DNA from: DATGZH01 sp035297265
GTDB lineage: Bacteria; Actinomycetota; Acidimicrobiia; Acidimicrobiales; RAAP-2
Length of the DNA: 42,642 nt
Assembly (NCBI GenBank): GCA_035297265.1
Contig: DATGZH010000044.1
Coordinates: forward strand, 1-42,642
Direction: 5' to 3'
The first letter of the stretch is position 1. Each line of letters begins with the position of its first letter. Below, piece after piece: positions 33,720 through 41,438 of the stretch. A model generated the notes under the pieces. It made no database searches. It had not been told where the DNA came from and saw only the letters and a list, made by a program, of their open reading frames with translations. A program made the translations under genes and the position numbers.

Positions 33720-34588
33720 CGAGCACCACCGAGCCCCGCGTCGCCGAGGCGCACGGCGACGCCGCGGCCACCCCGGCCATCGAGGCCCGGGGGCTGGCCT
33801 CCGGCTACCCCGGGTCGGTCGTCTGGTCGGGCGCCGACTTCTCGATCGAGCCGGGCGAGTTCGTGGCGGTGCTCGGCCCGAACGGCGCCGGCAAGACCAC
33901 GCTCCTGCGGATGCTCCTGGGGCTGCTCCCACCGCTGGCCGGCGAGCTACGGGTGCTCGGTGTGCCGCCGCGACGAGGCAGCCACGACATCGGGTACGTG
34001 CCCCAGGCCCAACTGGTCGATCCGCAGATGGCGCTGCGGGCCACCGATCTCGTGGGGCTCGGCCTGGACGGTCACCGCTTCGGTTTCGCCCTCCCCCGCT
34101 CGACCAAGGAGAAGCGTCGGCTGGTCGACGAGGCGCTGAGCGCCGTGGGTCTCCACGACCTGGCCGAGCGCCCGGTGGGTCGCCTCTCGGGCGGCGAGCG
34201 TCAGCGCCTCTTCCTGGCCCAGGCGCTGGTGAGCCGGCCGGCCATCCTCCTCCTCGACGAGCCGCTCGCCAACCTCGACGTCCGCAACCAGTCGGTGGTG
34301 GCCGCCCTCGTGCGGCAGGTGGCCGAGGAGCGGGGCATCACCGTGGTCCTCGTGGCCCACGACCTCAACCCGCTCCGGCAGGTGCTCGACCGGGTCTGCT
34401 ACGTGGCCGGGGGCGGCGTGGCCATCGGCACCCCGGAGGAGGTCGTGACCGGGCCGGTGCTCTCCCGCCTCTACGGCGCACCGGTCGAGGTGCTGACCGA
34501 CAGCCGGGGTCGGCGCTTCGTGGTCGGGCTCGAAGAGGAGACCGCCCATCCCCACGGGAGCCACGAGCCGGCCGGCGGCCTCCGGTGA
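33716..34588 (+). CDS. znuC: Metal ABC transporter ATP-binding protein (ZnuC-like)
   Basis: 290 residues; energises zinc or manganese uptake. Walker A GPNGAGKTT, Q-loop VPQAQ, signature LSGGERQR, Walker B ILLLDEP and the switch His in LVAHDLN are all present. A roughly 20-residue N-terminal extension is acidic/Ala-rich and the C-terminus carries HPHGSHEP. GTG 33716 overlaps the preceding stop. The symbol follows family position and is not a statement on the metal. Confidence 0.93.
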   Translation: MTSTTEPRVAEAHGDAAATPAIEARGLASGYPGSVVWSGADFSIEPGEFVAVLGPNGAGKTTLLRMLLGLLPPLAGELRVLGVPPRRGSHDIGYVPQAQLVDPQMALRATDLVGLGLDGHRFGFALPRSTKEKRRLVDEALSAVGLHDLAERPVGRLSGGERQRLFLAQALVSRPAILLLDEPLANLDVRNQSVVAALVRQVAEERGITVVLVAHDLNPLRQVLDRVCYVAGGGVAIGTPEEVVTGPVLSRLYGAPVEVLTDSRGRRFVVGLEEETAHPHGSHEPAGGLR

Positions 34589-35493
34589 CCGCGCTCGTCG
34601 CCTCCAGCGGAGGGTTCAGCTGGAACCTCTTCTCCGACCTGCACGAGCAGCTGAGCTACCAGTTCATGCGCAACGCCTACCTGGCCGGCGGGGTGGTGGC
34701 CCTCGTGGGGGGGATCGTCGGTTACTTCGTCCTCCTGCGGCGGTCGGCCTTCGCCGCCCACGCCCTCTCGCACATCGGTTTCGCCGGGGCGGCCGGGGCG
34801 GTGGCCCTCGACGTGAACCCGCTCTACGGGCTGCTGGCGTTCTGCCTCACCGCGGGGGCGGTCATCGGCGGCCTCGGGCAGCGCCTGCGCGACCGGGACA
34901 CCGTGATCGGCATCGTGTTGGCGTTCTCCCTCGGCCTCGGCGCCCTCTTCCTCTCCCTCTACCAGGGCAACGACGCCAACGAGGCCACCTCGATCCTGTT
35001 CGGCCAGATCCTCGGGATCAGCAACAGCGACGTGGTGCTCACGGCGGCCATCGGCGCGGTGACGCTCGCCCTCGTCGCCGTCATGTACCGGCCGCTCCTC
35101 TTCGCCTCGGTGGACGAGGACGTGGCCCGGGCCCGTGGCGTCCCGGTCGGCGCCCTGTCGGTGGCCTTCATGATGACGGTGGCCCTGGCGGTGGCGATCG
35201 CCGTGCAGGTGGTGGGGGTGCTCCTAATCTTCGCCCTCCTCGTGGCCCCGCCGGCCGTGGCCGAGCGCCTCACGCCGAGCCCCGGACGGGCCATGGCCGT
35301 TGGTGCGGCGGTCGGCCTCCTCTCGGTCTGGGTCGGGCTGTTCGTGGGCTACTGGTTCGCCTACCCGGTGAGCTTCTTCATCACCACGATCGCCTTCGGC
35401 ATCTACGTCGCCGTCCGGGTGACGCAGTACCTGCTGGCCCGTCGGTCGCTCACCGGGGCGAAGACCACGCCGCTCACGGGGACGCCGGCCTGA
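34585..35493 (+). CDS. znuB: Metal ABC transporter permease (ZnuB-like)
   Basis: 302 residues, about eight membrane spans, of the ABC-3 permease family: FMRNAYLAGGVVALVGG at the start, LRRSAFAAHALSHIGFAGAAGA, ARARGVPVGALSVAFM, and VVGVLLIFALLVAPPAVAERL in the region contacting the ATPase. GTG 34585 overlaps the ATPase stop, so binding protein, ATPase and permease form one operon. Confidence 0.93.
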   Translation: MTALVASSGGFSWNLFSDLHEQLSYQFMRNAYLAGGVVALVGGIVGYFVLLRRSAFAAHALSHIGFAGAAGAVALDVNPLYGLLAFCLTAGAVIGGLGQRLRDRDTVIGIVLAFSLGLGALFLSLYQGNDANEATSILFGQILGISNSDVVLTAAIGAVTLALVAVMYRPLLFASVDEDVARARGVPVGALSVAFMMTVALAVAIAVQVVGVLLIFALLVAPPAVAERLTPSPGRAMAVGAAVGLLSVWVGLFVGYWFAYPVSFFITTIAFGIYVAVRVTQYLLARRSLTGAKTTPLTGTPA

Positions 35494-35524
35494 GGGTGTC
35501 CCCGGGCCGGGGCGGGCCTCCCCG

Positions 35525-36046
35525 TCAGCTGGAGGCGGCCCGGGGCGGGCGCTCCGGGACGGAGAGGGCGTCGCGCAGCTTGGCCACGAGGACACCGAAG
35601 AGCGGGTAGACGTCCTCGCCCATCGCCTGGAGCGACGGACGCCACATCTCGTAGCGGTCGATCAGGGTGCGTCCGAGCATCAGCCTCACGAGCTCGAAGT
35701 CGAAGGCCCCCTGGATCTCGAGGGCGGCCAGCTGCTCGAAGTAGTCGAGCTCGCGGTAGAGGATGTAGGCCTCGGGGGCGTGGGCCGCGATGAACCCCTG
35801 GAAGGCGGCGGCGAGCTCCTTGTCGTCGTCGTAGCGGTCGACGAAGCGGCGGGTCTCGACGAGCTCCGGCTCGTCCCAGCGGCGGAAGAAGTCCGCCGCC
35901 ATCTGGGCCTGGCTGCTCCGCCGGGCCTCGCGGACCTGTTGGCCGGCGAAGATCGCCGCGCCGATGGCTCCGAGGAGGCCGAGCGCGCCGAGCGCCGTGG
36001 CGATGGCCGTGACCTCCTCGGCCCAGTTGGGACTGGACACCGCCAC
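35525..36046 (-). CDS. Membrane-anchored hypothetical protein (DUF4760-like)
   Basis: 173 residues. One N-terminal membrane span (about 13-37) followed by QVREARRSSQAQMAADFFRRWDEPEL and a helical cytoplasmic part with DYFEQLAALEIQGAFDFELVRLMLG. The pattern of a span, then a RRWDEPE-type helix and a DYFE segment is that of DUF4760-like proteins of unknown function. GTG start at 36046. It is convergent with the metal transporter operon (31 bp). Confidence 0.75.
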   Translation of the reverse strand: MAVSSPNWAEEVTAIATALGALGLLGAIGAAIFAGQQVREARRSSQAQMAADFFRRWDEPELVETRRFVDRYDDDKELAAAFQGFIAAHAPEAYILYRELDYFEQLAALEIQGAFDFELVRLMLGRTLIDRYEMWRPSLQAMGEDVYPLFGVLVAKLRDALSVPERPPRAASS

Positions 36047-36107
36047 CCCGCTCCCGACCTACCTGGATTGCCCGGCGCCCACGGTCAGGCCGGTCTCGTT
36101 CCTGGGC

Positions 36108-37076
36108 TCAGCCGTCGCCGCCGCCGTCTGCCGTCGGAGCGTCGAGCTCGAGCACCGGGTCGGGCCCGGGGGCGCCGCCGCCGTTCAACGCCCCGTTGTG
36201 CGCCACCGTCGACTCCGTTGGCTCGGAGGAGAGCGAGCTGCGGAGACCGCTCACCAGCCCGCCCAAGAGGTCCATCGGCACCACGATCTTCGTCGACGGA
36301 GCCGTGCCGATCTGCTTCAGCGTCTCGAGGTACTGCAGCTGCATCGTGTTGCGGTCGAGCCCCTGCCCGACGGCGTAGATGGTCCGCAGTCCCTGAGCCA
36401 ACCCTTCGGCCCGGAGGATGGCCGACTGCCGCTCGCCCTCGGCCCCGAGGATCGCCGCCTGCTTGGTGCCCTCAGCGAGCGTGATGGCCGCCTGCTTGGT
36501 CCCCTGGGCTTCGGTGATCGCGGCACGCCGTGTCCGCTCGGCCGACATCTGGCGGGTCATCGCCTCGAGGACCCCCGCTGGTGGGTTGACCTCGCGCACC
36601 TCGACGGTCGTCACTTTCACGCCCCAGCGCTCGGTGACCTCGTCGAGGCGCACCCGGAGCGACGCGTTCATCTCCTCGCGCTTGGACAGCACGTCGTCGA
36701 GGGCCATGTCACCGACCACGCTGCGTAACGTCGTCGCCGCGACGTTCTGGGCCGCACCGGCGAACTTCTGGACCTGCAACACCGACATCGATGGGTCAAC
36801 GACCTTGTAGAAGATGATGAAGTCGATCGAGATGGACGCGTTGTCCTTGGTGATGGCGGTCTGCTGGGGGATCTCGAGGAACTGCTCCCGGAGATCGACC
36901 CATGTCGTCCGGTCGGTGATCGGGTTGATGAACACGAGGCCGGGGCCACGGAGCCCGATGGCCCGGCCGAGGCGGAAGAGCACGATCCGCTGGTACTCGC
37001 GAACGATCTTGACGGAGAGCCCGAGCATGATGAGTCCGAAGAGGACGACCAACCCGATTACGAGGCCGATGATCAT
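36108..37076 (-). CDS. Slipin (SPFH/band 7 membrane protein)
   Basis: 322 residues; scaffold-type membrane protein. N-terminal membrane span (1-20), SPFH domain about 20-180 (YQRIVLFRLGRAIGLRGPGL, PQQTAITKDNASISID), then a helical stretch rich in AEGTKQAAI/AEGERQSAI repeats at about 185-235 that drives oligomerisation, and a disordered Gly/Pro/Asp-rich tail. Its start overlaps the NfeD-like stop (ATGA), the typical slipin-NfeD pairing in which NfeD helps organise membrane microdomains. Confidence 0.92.
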   Translation of the reverse strand: MIIGLVIGLVVLFGLIMLGLSVKIVREYQRIVLFRLGRAIGLRGPGLVFINPITDRTTWVDLREQFLEIPQQTAITKDNASISIDFIIFYKVVDPSMSVLQVQKFAGAAQNVAATTLRSVVGDMALDDVLSKREEMNASLRVRLDEVTERWGVKVTTVEVREVNPPAGVLEAMTRQMSAERTRRAAITEAQGTKQAAITLAEGTKQAAILGAEGERQSAILRAEGLAQGLRTIYAVGQGLDRNTMQLQYLETLKQIGTAPSTKIVVPMDLLGGLVSGLRSSLSSEPTESTVAHNGALNGGGAPGPDPVLELDAPTADGGGDG

Positions 37077-37576
37077 GAGTTCTGCTCCTTGTTGTCGCCG
37101 TCATCGAGACTGAAGATCCGATCGACAGGAACCGCCTCGGCGGCCTCGCCCCAGACGTCGAGGCGCACGCCCGCCGCTCGGAGGACCTGCACCCGGGTAC
37201 CCGCCGGCACGTTCCCGTTGACCGAGACCGCCGACCACTGTTCCCCCTGGATGCGGACGAGACCCTCGGGTGTGAGGTCGCTGATCGCCACGCCCTCGGC
37301 TCCCTCCACCGCACCCACATGGTGGTGCCCCTCCACGGTTCCCACCTTGAAGCCGGACCAGGCGATGACCCCGACGCCGACCGAGACCACCAGGTCGGCG
37401 GCGAGCAGCGCCCAGAGGACGGGGGCGGACCGCCCGTTGACGGCCATGACGACCAGCCAGACGGCGGCGAGGACGCCGATCACGCCGGCTACCACGTGCG
37501 CGTGCGGCCCCGAGTGGAAGCCGACGAGAGCGGCGAGGACGACGAGTCCGAGTAGGACGCCGGCGATGATCCACAT
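37073..37576 (-). CDS. NfeD-like membrane protein
   Basis: 167 residues. Three to four hydrophobic spans in the first 85 residues are followed by an OB-fold-like domain (about 95-155: GVAISDLTPEGLVRIQGEQW, GTRVQVLRAAGVRLDVW) that marks NfeD C-terminal domains. ATG 37576 has GGGAGG upstream; the frame extends further without conserved content. It is coupled to the slipin gene. Confidence 0.88.
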   Translation of the reverse strand: MWIIAGVLLGLVVLAALVGFHSGPHAHVVAGVIGVLAAVWLVVMAVNGRSAPVLWALLAADLVVSVGVGVIAWSGFKVGTVEGHHHVGAVEGAEGVAISDLTPEGLVRIQGEQWSAVSVNGNVPAGTRVQVLRAAGVRLDVWGEAAEAVPVDRIFSLDDGDNKEQNS

Positions 37577-37695
37577 GAGCGCCTCCCAGGTCGGTTGCGC
37601 CACTAGCGATTCTACCGGCGTCGGCCCGGGCCCGGTCCGCCGAGCGTGGCCCGCCGGTGCGGCCCGGCGCGTCGAGCTTGCCGGTGCCCGAGGCC

Positions 37696-38160
37696 TCAGC
37701 GGCAGTCGGCGCAGCGTCCGACGAGGTCGAAGCGGTGCTCGGTCACCTCGAAGGCCTGCTCCTCGGCCGCCGCCCGGGCGGCCTCGGTGAGGGCCTGCTC
37801 CAGGCGGGTCGACGCGTGGACGTCCTCGACCTTGCCGCAGACGAGGCACACCAGGTGGTGGTGGTGGCCGGCCAGGTCCTCGGCCAGCTCGAAGCGCCCG
37901 TGGTCGTCGTTGCCGGCCACCCGGCGGACGACGCCGGCGTCGATCAGCGCGGTCACGTTGCGGTAGGCGCTGCTCTGGGGCAGGTCCGGGTTGGCCGCCA
38001 GTATCTCGGGCACGGTGAGGGGCCGTGACGAGGCCGACAGCGTCTCGATCAGGGCCCGCCGGATGGGCGTGTAGCGCTGATCGAGACGGGCGAGGCGCAG
38101 CCCGACCTCGTCGTGTACCGGCGAAACCACCGTGCGGACGGCCGCGCCGTCAGTGCTCAT
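37696..38160 (-). CDS. zur: Fur-family regulator, probably Zur
   Basis: 154 residues. Winged-helix N-terminal domain (RYTPIRRALIETL, LPQSSAYRNVTALIDAGVV) and a metal-binding C-terminal domain with GHHHHLVCLVCGK, then C-A-D-C near the end, giving the two CxxC pairs of the structural zinc site. The context (with smtB and a His-rich protein, near a metal importer with a Zur-like box) supports Zur over Fur. ATG 38160 overlaps the end of the His-rich gene by 11 bp. Confidence 0.85.
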   Translation of the reverse strand: MSTDGAAVRTVVSPVHDEVGLRLARLDQRYTPIRRALIETLSASSRPLTVPEILAANPDLPQSSAYRNVTALIDAGVVRRVAGNDDHGRFELAEDLAGHHHHLVCLVCGKVEDVHASTRLEQALTEAARAAAEEQAFEVTEHRFDLVGRCADCR

Positions 38161-38452
38161 CCCAGTGGCCGTCGTGCGACGAGTGCCGGTGGCCGTCGTG
38201 GACGTAGTCGGTGTGGTCCCCGTGGACGACGGCCTCGTGGCCGCAGCCCTCGCCGTGGACATGGTCGTGGTCGACGTGGGTCACGTGACCCTCCTGGACG
38301 CACTCGTCCCAGTGCTCGTCGTGGGCCCGGTGGGCGTGGCCGTCGTGGAGGTAGTCGGTGTGGTCCCCGTGGGTGACCGCCACGTGGCCGCAGCCCTCGC
38401 CGTGGACGTGGTCGTGGTCGACGTGGGACTCGTGGGTCGTTGCTGGGCTCAT
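38150..38452 (-). CDS. Histidine-rich metal-binding protein with internal duplication
   Basis: 100 residues, 27 of them His, with many Asp and three Cys; no membrane span. Two units, residues 10-50 and 59-99, are 34/41 identical, each with HVDHDHVHGEGCGH, HGDHTDY and HWDE. It probably buffers or hands over zinc (or nickel or cobalt) in the cytoplasm. I recall homologues mislabelled zinc transporter permease; nothing here supports a permease. The start overlaps the smtB stop (ATGA) and its end overlaps zur, so the three are translated together. Confidence 0.85.
   Translation of the reverse strand: MSPATTHESHVDHDHVHGEGCGHVAVTHGDHTDYLHDGHAHRAHDEHWDECVQEGHVTHVDHDHVHGEGCGHEAVVHGDHTDYVHDGHRHSSHDGHWDEH
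38156..38425 (-). repeat. Tandem 123-bp duplication inside the His-rich gene
   Basis: Units at 38303-38425 and 38156-38278 encode the two His-rich repeats and are separated by 24 bp. High similarity also at the DNA level suggests a fairly recent duplication that doubled the number of metal sites. Confidence 0.8.
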
Positions 38453-38844
38453 GGTCCGTGCTCCTCTTGCCGTTCGTTGTGGGTGGGAGAGGTGGTCGCC
38501 CGGCCGTCGGTCCGGGTGGGCACCCCGAGCTCCTGGCCGTGGGCCAGGGCGTCGCGGGCGATGTGGGCGACGTGCTCGTCGGCGAGCGAGTAGGCCGTCT
38601 CCTTGCCCCGCCGGTCGCCGACCACGAGACCGGTGGTGCGGAGCACCCGGAGGTGCTGGGAGGCGAGGGACTGGGAGATGCCGAGCTCGTCGACGAGCTC
38701 GTGCACGCAGCGTGGCCCATGGCCGAGCTCGAGGACGATGGCCAGCCGGTGGGGCGAGCCGAGGGCTCGGAGCAGGTCGCAGGCGGCGCCGAGGTCCTCC
38801 AGGCGCTCCGGCGCCTCGGCGGCAGTGTCACCGGTCCGAGCCAT
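38449..38844 (-). CDS. smtB: ArsR/SmtB-family metal-sensing repressor
   Basis: 131 residues with a winged helix: ACDLLRALGSPHRLAIVLEL, CVHELVDELGISQSLASQHL (recognition helix) and RVLRTTGLVVGDRRGKETAYSL. The alpha5-type site residues D-E-H-V-A-H (88-93 region) fit zinc-sensing SmtB/CzrA proteins. First gene of the smtB/His-rich/zur operon, equivalent in order to the mycobacterial smtB-zur operon, with an extra gene between. No ribosome-binding site precedes the ATG; the transcript seems leaderless. Confidence 0.88.
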   Translation of the reverse strand: MARTGDTAAEAPERLEDLGAACDLLRALGSPHRLAIVLELGHGPRCVHELVDELGISQSLASQHLRVLRTTGLVVGDRRGKETAYSLADEHVAHIARDALAHGQELGVPTRTDGRATTSPTHNERQEEHGP

Positions 38845-38846
38845 AT

Positions 38847-38878
38847 CAACACATTAGCATATCTTCATATGTTGTCAA
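38847..38878 (-). promoter_or_regulatory. smtB promoter with overlapping inverted repeat operator
   Basis: On the minus strand TTGACA (38873-38878), a 16-bp spacer and TAATGT (38851-38856) form a near-consensus promoter; TAATGT ends 6 nt before the smtB ATG. An imperfect inverted repeat CAACACAT-N12-ATATGTTG (38847-38874) covers it, so SmtB probably represses its own operon when metal is low. Confidence 0.7.
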
Positions 38879-38889
38879 CCGGGCGGGCG

Positions 38890-38918
38890 TGGACGGTGGG
38901 CCCGGGTGTCCGTAGGGT
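38890..38918 (+). promoter_or_regulatory. Promoter of the GH3 gene, leaderless
   Basis: TGGACG (38890-38895), 17 bp, TAGGGT (38913-38918), then 6 nt to ATG 38925. Only 80 bp separate the divergent smtB and GH3 starts, so the smtB operator could also affect this promoter. Confidence 0.5.
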
Positions 38919-38924
38919 GCCGGC

Positions 38925-41432
38925 ATGCCCGGGCACGAGGAGATCGCACAGCTCACCCTGGAGGAGAAGGTCCTGCTCACCCACGGTGACGGCCTCTGGT
39001 CGACGGCGGGGGTGCCCCGCCTCGGCATCCCTCCCCTCCGCATGACCGACGGCCCGGCCGGGGCCCGGGGGGTCGGCCTCCTGGCCTCGGGCACGCCCAC
39101 GCTCTGCCTCCCCTGCGGGTCGGCCCTCGGGGCGACCTGGCACCCTGAGCTCGTCGAGCGGCTGGGACGGGTGCTGGCCGAGGAGGCCCGGGCCAAGCGG
39201 ATGCACGTCCTCTTGGCGCCCACAGTGAACCTGCACCGTTCGCCCCTCGGCGGGCGCGACTTCGAGTGCTATGCCGAGGAGCCCTTCTTGTCGGGGAAGC
39301 TGGCCGCGGCCTTCGTGCGCGGTGTGCAGTCGGGCCAGGTGGCCACGACCGTCAAGCACTTCGTGGCCAACGACGCCGAGTACGAGCGCACCACGATCAG
39401 CTCGGTGCTCGACGAGCGGACCCTCCGCGAGGTCTACCTCCTGCCGTTCGAGCTGGCGGTGAAGGAGGGCGGCGCCTGGGGCGTGATGACCGCCTACAAC
39501 CGGCTGAACGGCGTCTACTGCAGTGAGCACGCCGGCCTCATCGACATCCTGCGCGACGAGTGGGCCTTCGACGGCTTCGTCGTGAGCGACTGGGAGGCGG
39601 CCCGCTCGACCGTGCCCTCGGCCCGGGCCGGGCTGGACCTCGAGATGCCCGGGTCCGGCTACTGGTTCGGCGGCGGCAAGCTCGAGGCGGCCGTCACCTC
39701 GGGCGAGCTGGCCGAGGCGGTGGTGGACGGGATGGTCGACCGCCTCCTCACGCTGCGGGAGCGGACGAAGGCGGCCGAGCTCGCCGACGGCCCCGAGGGC
39801 ACGCTCGACCGGCCCGAGGACCGGGCCCTGGCCCGGCTGGCCGCGGCGGAGGCCACCGTGCTCCTCAAGAACGACGGGTTGCTCCCCCTCGACCGGGGCG
39901 CGCTCCGCCGCCTGGCGGTCATCGGGCCCAACGCCGGGCGGGCCCGCATCATGGGCAACGGGTCGGCCGCCCTCCGCCCCTACCACCGCACCCCGCCCCT
40001 CGAGGCGCTGCGCCGCCGTCTCCCCGACGTGGACATCGTCTTCGAGCGGGGCTGTGACATCGACCGCACGGCCCAGGCGGTGCACCGACCCTTCGAGGTC
40101 GAGTACTTCGCCTCCCCCGAGCCACCGGACGACGGTGCGGCGCCCCTGTCCGCCGACCGTTACGACACCGGCTGGGCGATCCGGGTCGGCTCGCCGACCG
40201 GCCACGACGAGCAGCCGTTCTCCGCCCGGGCCCGGGCCACGCTCGTGGCCGAGGAGCCGGGCCGCCACGAGCTCACGCTCCTCGCCGCCGGCCGGGCTCG
40301 CCTGGCCGTCGACGGCCGGGTGGTCCTCGACGCCTGGGCGCCCGGGCTGGAGCGGGGGAAGGAGCTCTTCGGCCTGGCCGTCGGGCCGCTCGTCACCGAG
40401 CTCGACCTCGAGGCCGGGCAGACCTTCGAGGTGACCGTGGACTACGCCAGCGAGGGGGGCGTCTACCTCTACGGCTTCGTGGTCGGGCTCCGGCCGCCGC
40501 CGGTGGAGGACCTCGTGGCCCGGGCTGTCGCCGCCGCGGCCTCAGCCGACGTGGCCCTGGTGGTGGTCGGCACGAGTGAGGAGTGGGAGGGGGAGGGCTC
40601 GGACCGCGAGAGCTTCGAGCTCCCCGGGGCCCAGGACGAGCTGGTGGCCTCAGTCGTCGCGGCCAACCCGAGGACCGTCGTGGCCCTCAACACCGGCTCA
40701 CCGGTGGCCATGGGGTGGGCCGACGAGGTGGCCGCCCTGCTGCAAATCTGGTTCGGGGGCCAGGAGATGGCCGAGGCCCTCGTCGACGTCCTCCTCGGCG
40801 AGCAGACCCCCTCGGGCAAGCTGCCGACGACGATCCCCTACCGCATCGAGCACACGCCCTCGTACCTCAACTTCCCCGGCGAGAACAGCGAGCTGCGCTA
40901 CGGCGAGGGGCTCTACGTGGGCCACCGTTTCTACGAGGCCACCGACCGGGCCGTTCGCTTCCCGTTCGGCCACGGGCTCAGCTACACCACGTTCGAGCTC
41001 GGCGCGCCCCGGCTGTCGGCCACGGCCGTCGGCCGGGGAGAGGGGCTCACCGTCGAGGTCGAGGTCACGAACACGGGGGACCGCCTCGGGGCCGAGACCG
41101 TCCAGTGCTACGTCGCCCCACCCGCCACGACCCGGCTCCACCGGCCGCCGCGGGAGCTGAAGGCCTTCGCCAAGGTGTGGGCGGCCCCCGGCGAGACGGT
41201 CACCGCCACCCTCGAACTGCCGTGGCGCTCCTTCGCCTACTACGACCCGGGCGACCCCGGGTACCGCAAGCTCGTGCGGCCCGGCGCACCATCGGCTGGA
41301 GCGGGCCACGAGCGCCGAGACGAGGCCGGGTGGGTCGTCGACGCCGGCCGCTACCGCCTCGACGTCGCCACGTCGTCGTCGGTCACGCACCACCGGGCCG
41401 AGATCGAGGTGCTCGAACCCGCCGGGCCCTGA
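38925..41432 (+). CDS. Glycoside hydrolase family 3 beta-glycosidase with PA14 insert
   Basis: 835 residues, no signal peptide, so probably acts on oligosaccharides or glycosides taken into the cell. GH3 N-terminal barrel with LRMTDGPAGAR, VKHFVAND (143-150) and the nucleophile Asp222 in GFVVSDW; second domain from about 310 (TVLLKNDGLLPL), interrupted by a PA14-like insert at about 388-520, then resuming (GTSEEWEGEGSDR, LPTTIPY, FPFGHGLSYTTF) and a C-terminal fibronectin-III-like domain (about 690-830). This matches bacterial beta-glucosidases of the BglX/KmBglI type; the sugar specificity is not predictable. Confidence 0.93.
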   Translation: MPGHEEIAQLTLEEKVLLTHGDGLWSTAGVPRLGIPPLRMTDGPAGARGVGLLASGTPTLCLPCGSALGATWHPELVERLGRVLAEEARAKRMHVLLAPTVNLHRSPLGGRDFECYAEEPFLSGKLAAAFVRGVQSGQVATTVKHFVANDAEYERTTISSVLDERTLREVYLLPFELAVKEGGAWGVMTAYNRLNGVYCSEHAGLIDILRDEWAFDGFVVSDWEAARSTVPSARAGLDLEMPGSGYWFGGGKLEAAVTSGELAEAVVDGMVDRLLTLRERTKAAELADGPEGTLDRPEDRALARLAAAEATVLLKNDGLLPLDRGALRRLAVIGPNAGRARIMGNGSAALRPYHRTPPLEALRRRLPDVDIVFERGCDIDRTAQAVHRPFEVEYFASPEPPDDGAAPLSADRYDTGWAIRVGSPTGHDEQPFSARARATLVAEEPGRHELTLLAAGRARLAVDGRVVLDAWAPGLERGKELFGLAVGPLVTELDLEAGQTFEVTVDYASEGGVYLYGFVVGLRPPPVEDLVARAVAAAASADVALVVVGTSEEWEGEGSDRESFELPGAQDELVASVVAANPRTVVALNTGSPVAMGWADEVAALLQIWFGGQEMAEALVDVLLGEQTPSGKLPTTIPYRIEHTPSYLNFPGENSELRYGEGLYVGHRFYEATDRAVRFPFGHGLSYTTFELGAPRLSATAVGRGEGLTVEVEVTNTGDRLGAETVQCYVAPPATTRLHRPPRELKAFAKVWAAPGETVTATLELPWRSFAYYDPGDPGYRKLVRPGAPSAGAGHERRDEAGWVVDAGRYRLDVATSSSVTHHRAEIEVLEPAGP

Positions 41433-41438
41433 GCGGGC

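Noticed and set aside
31578..33932. Minus-strand open frame of about 780 codons opposite the secreted protein and metal transporter genes
   Set aside because: Same reason; no recognisable protein features.
38156..38425. Possible CRISPR-like array from repeated sequence
   Set aside because: Only two units, both in one reading frame and encoding a His-rich protein; no spacers of regular length and no cas genes.
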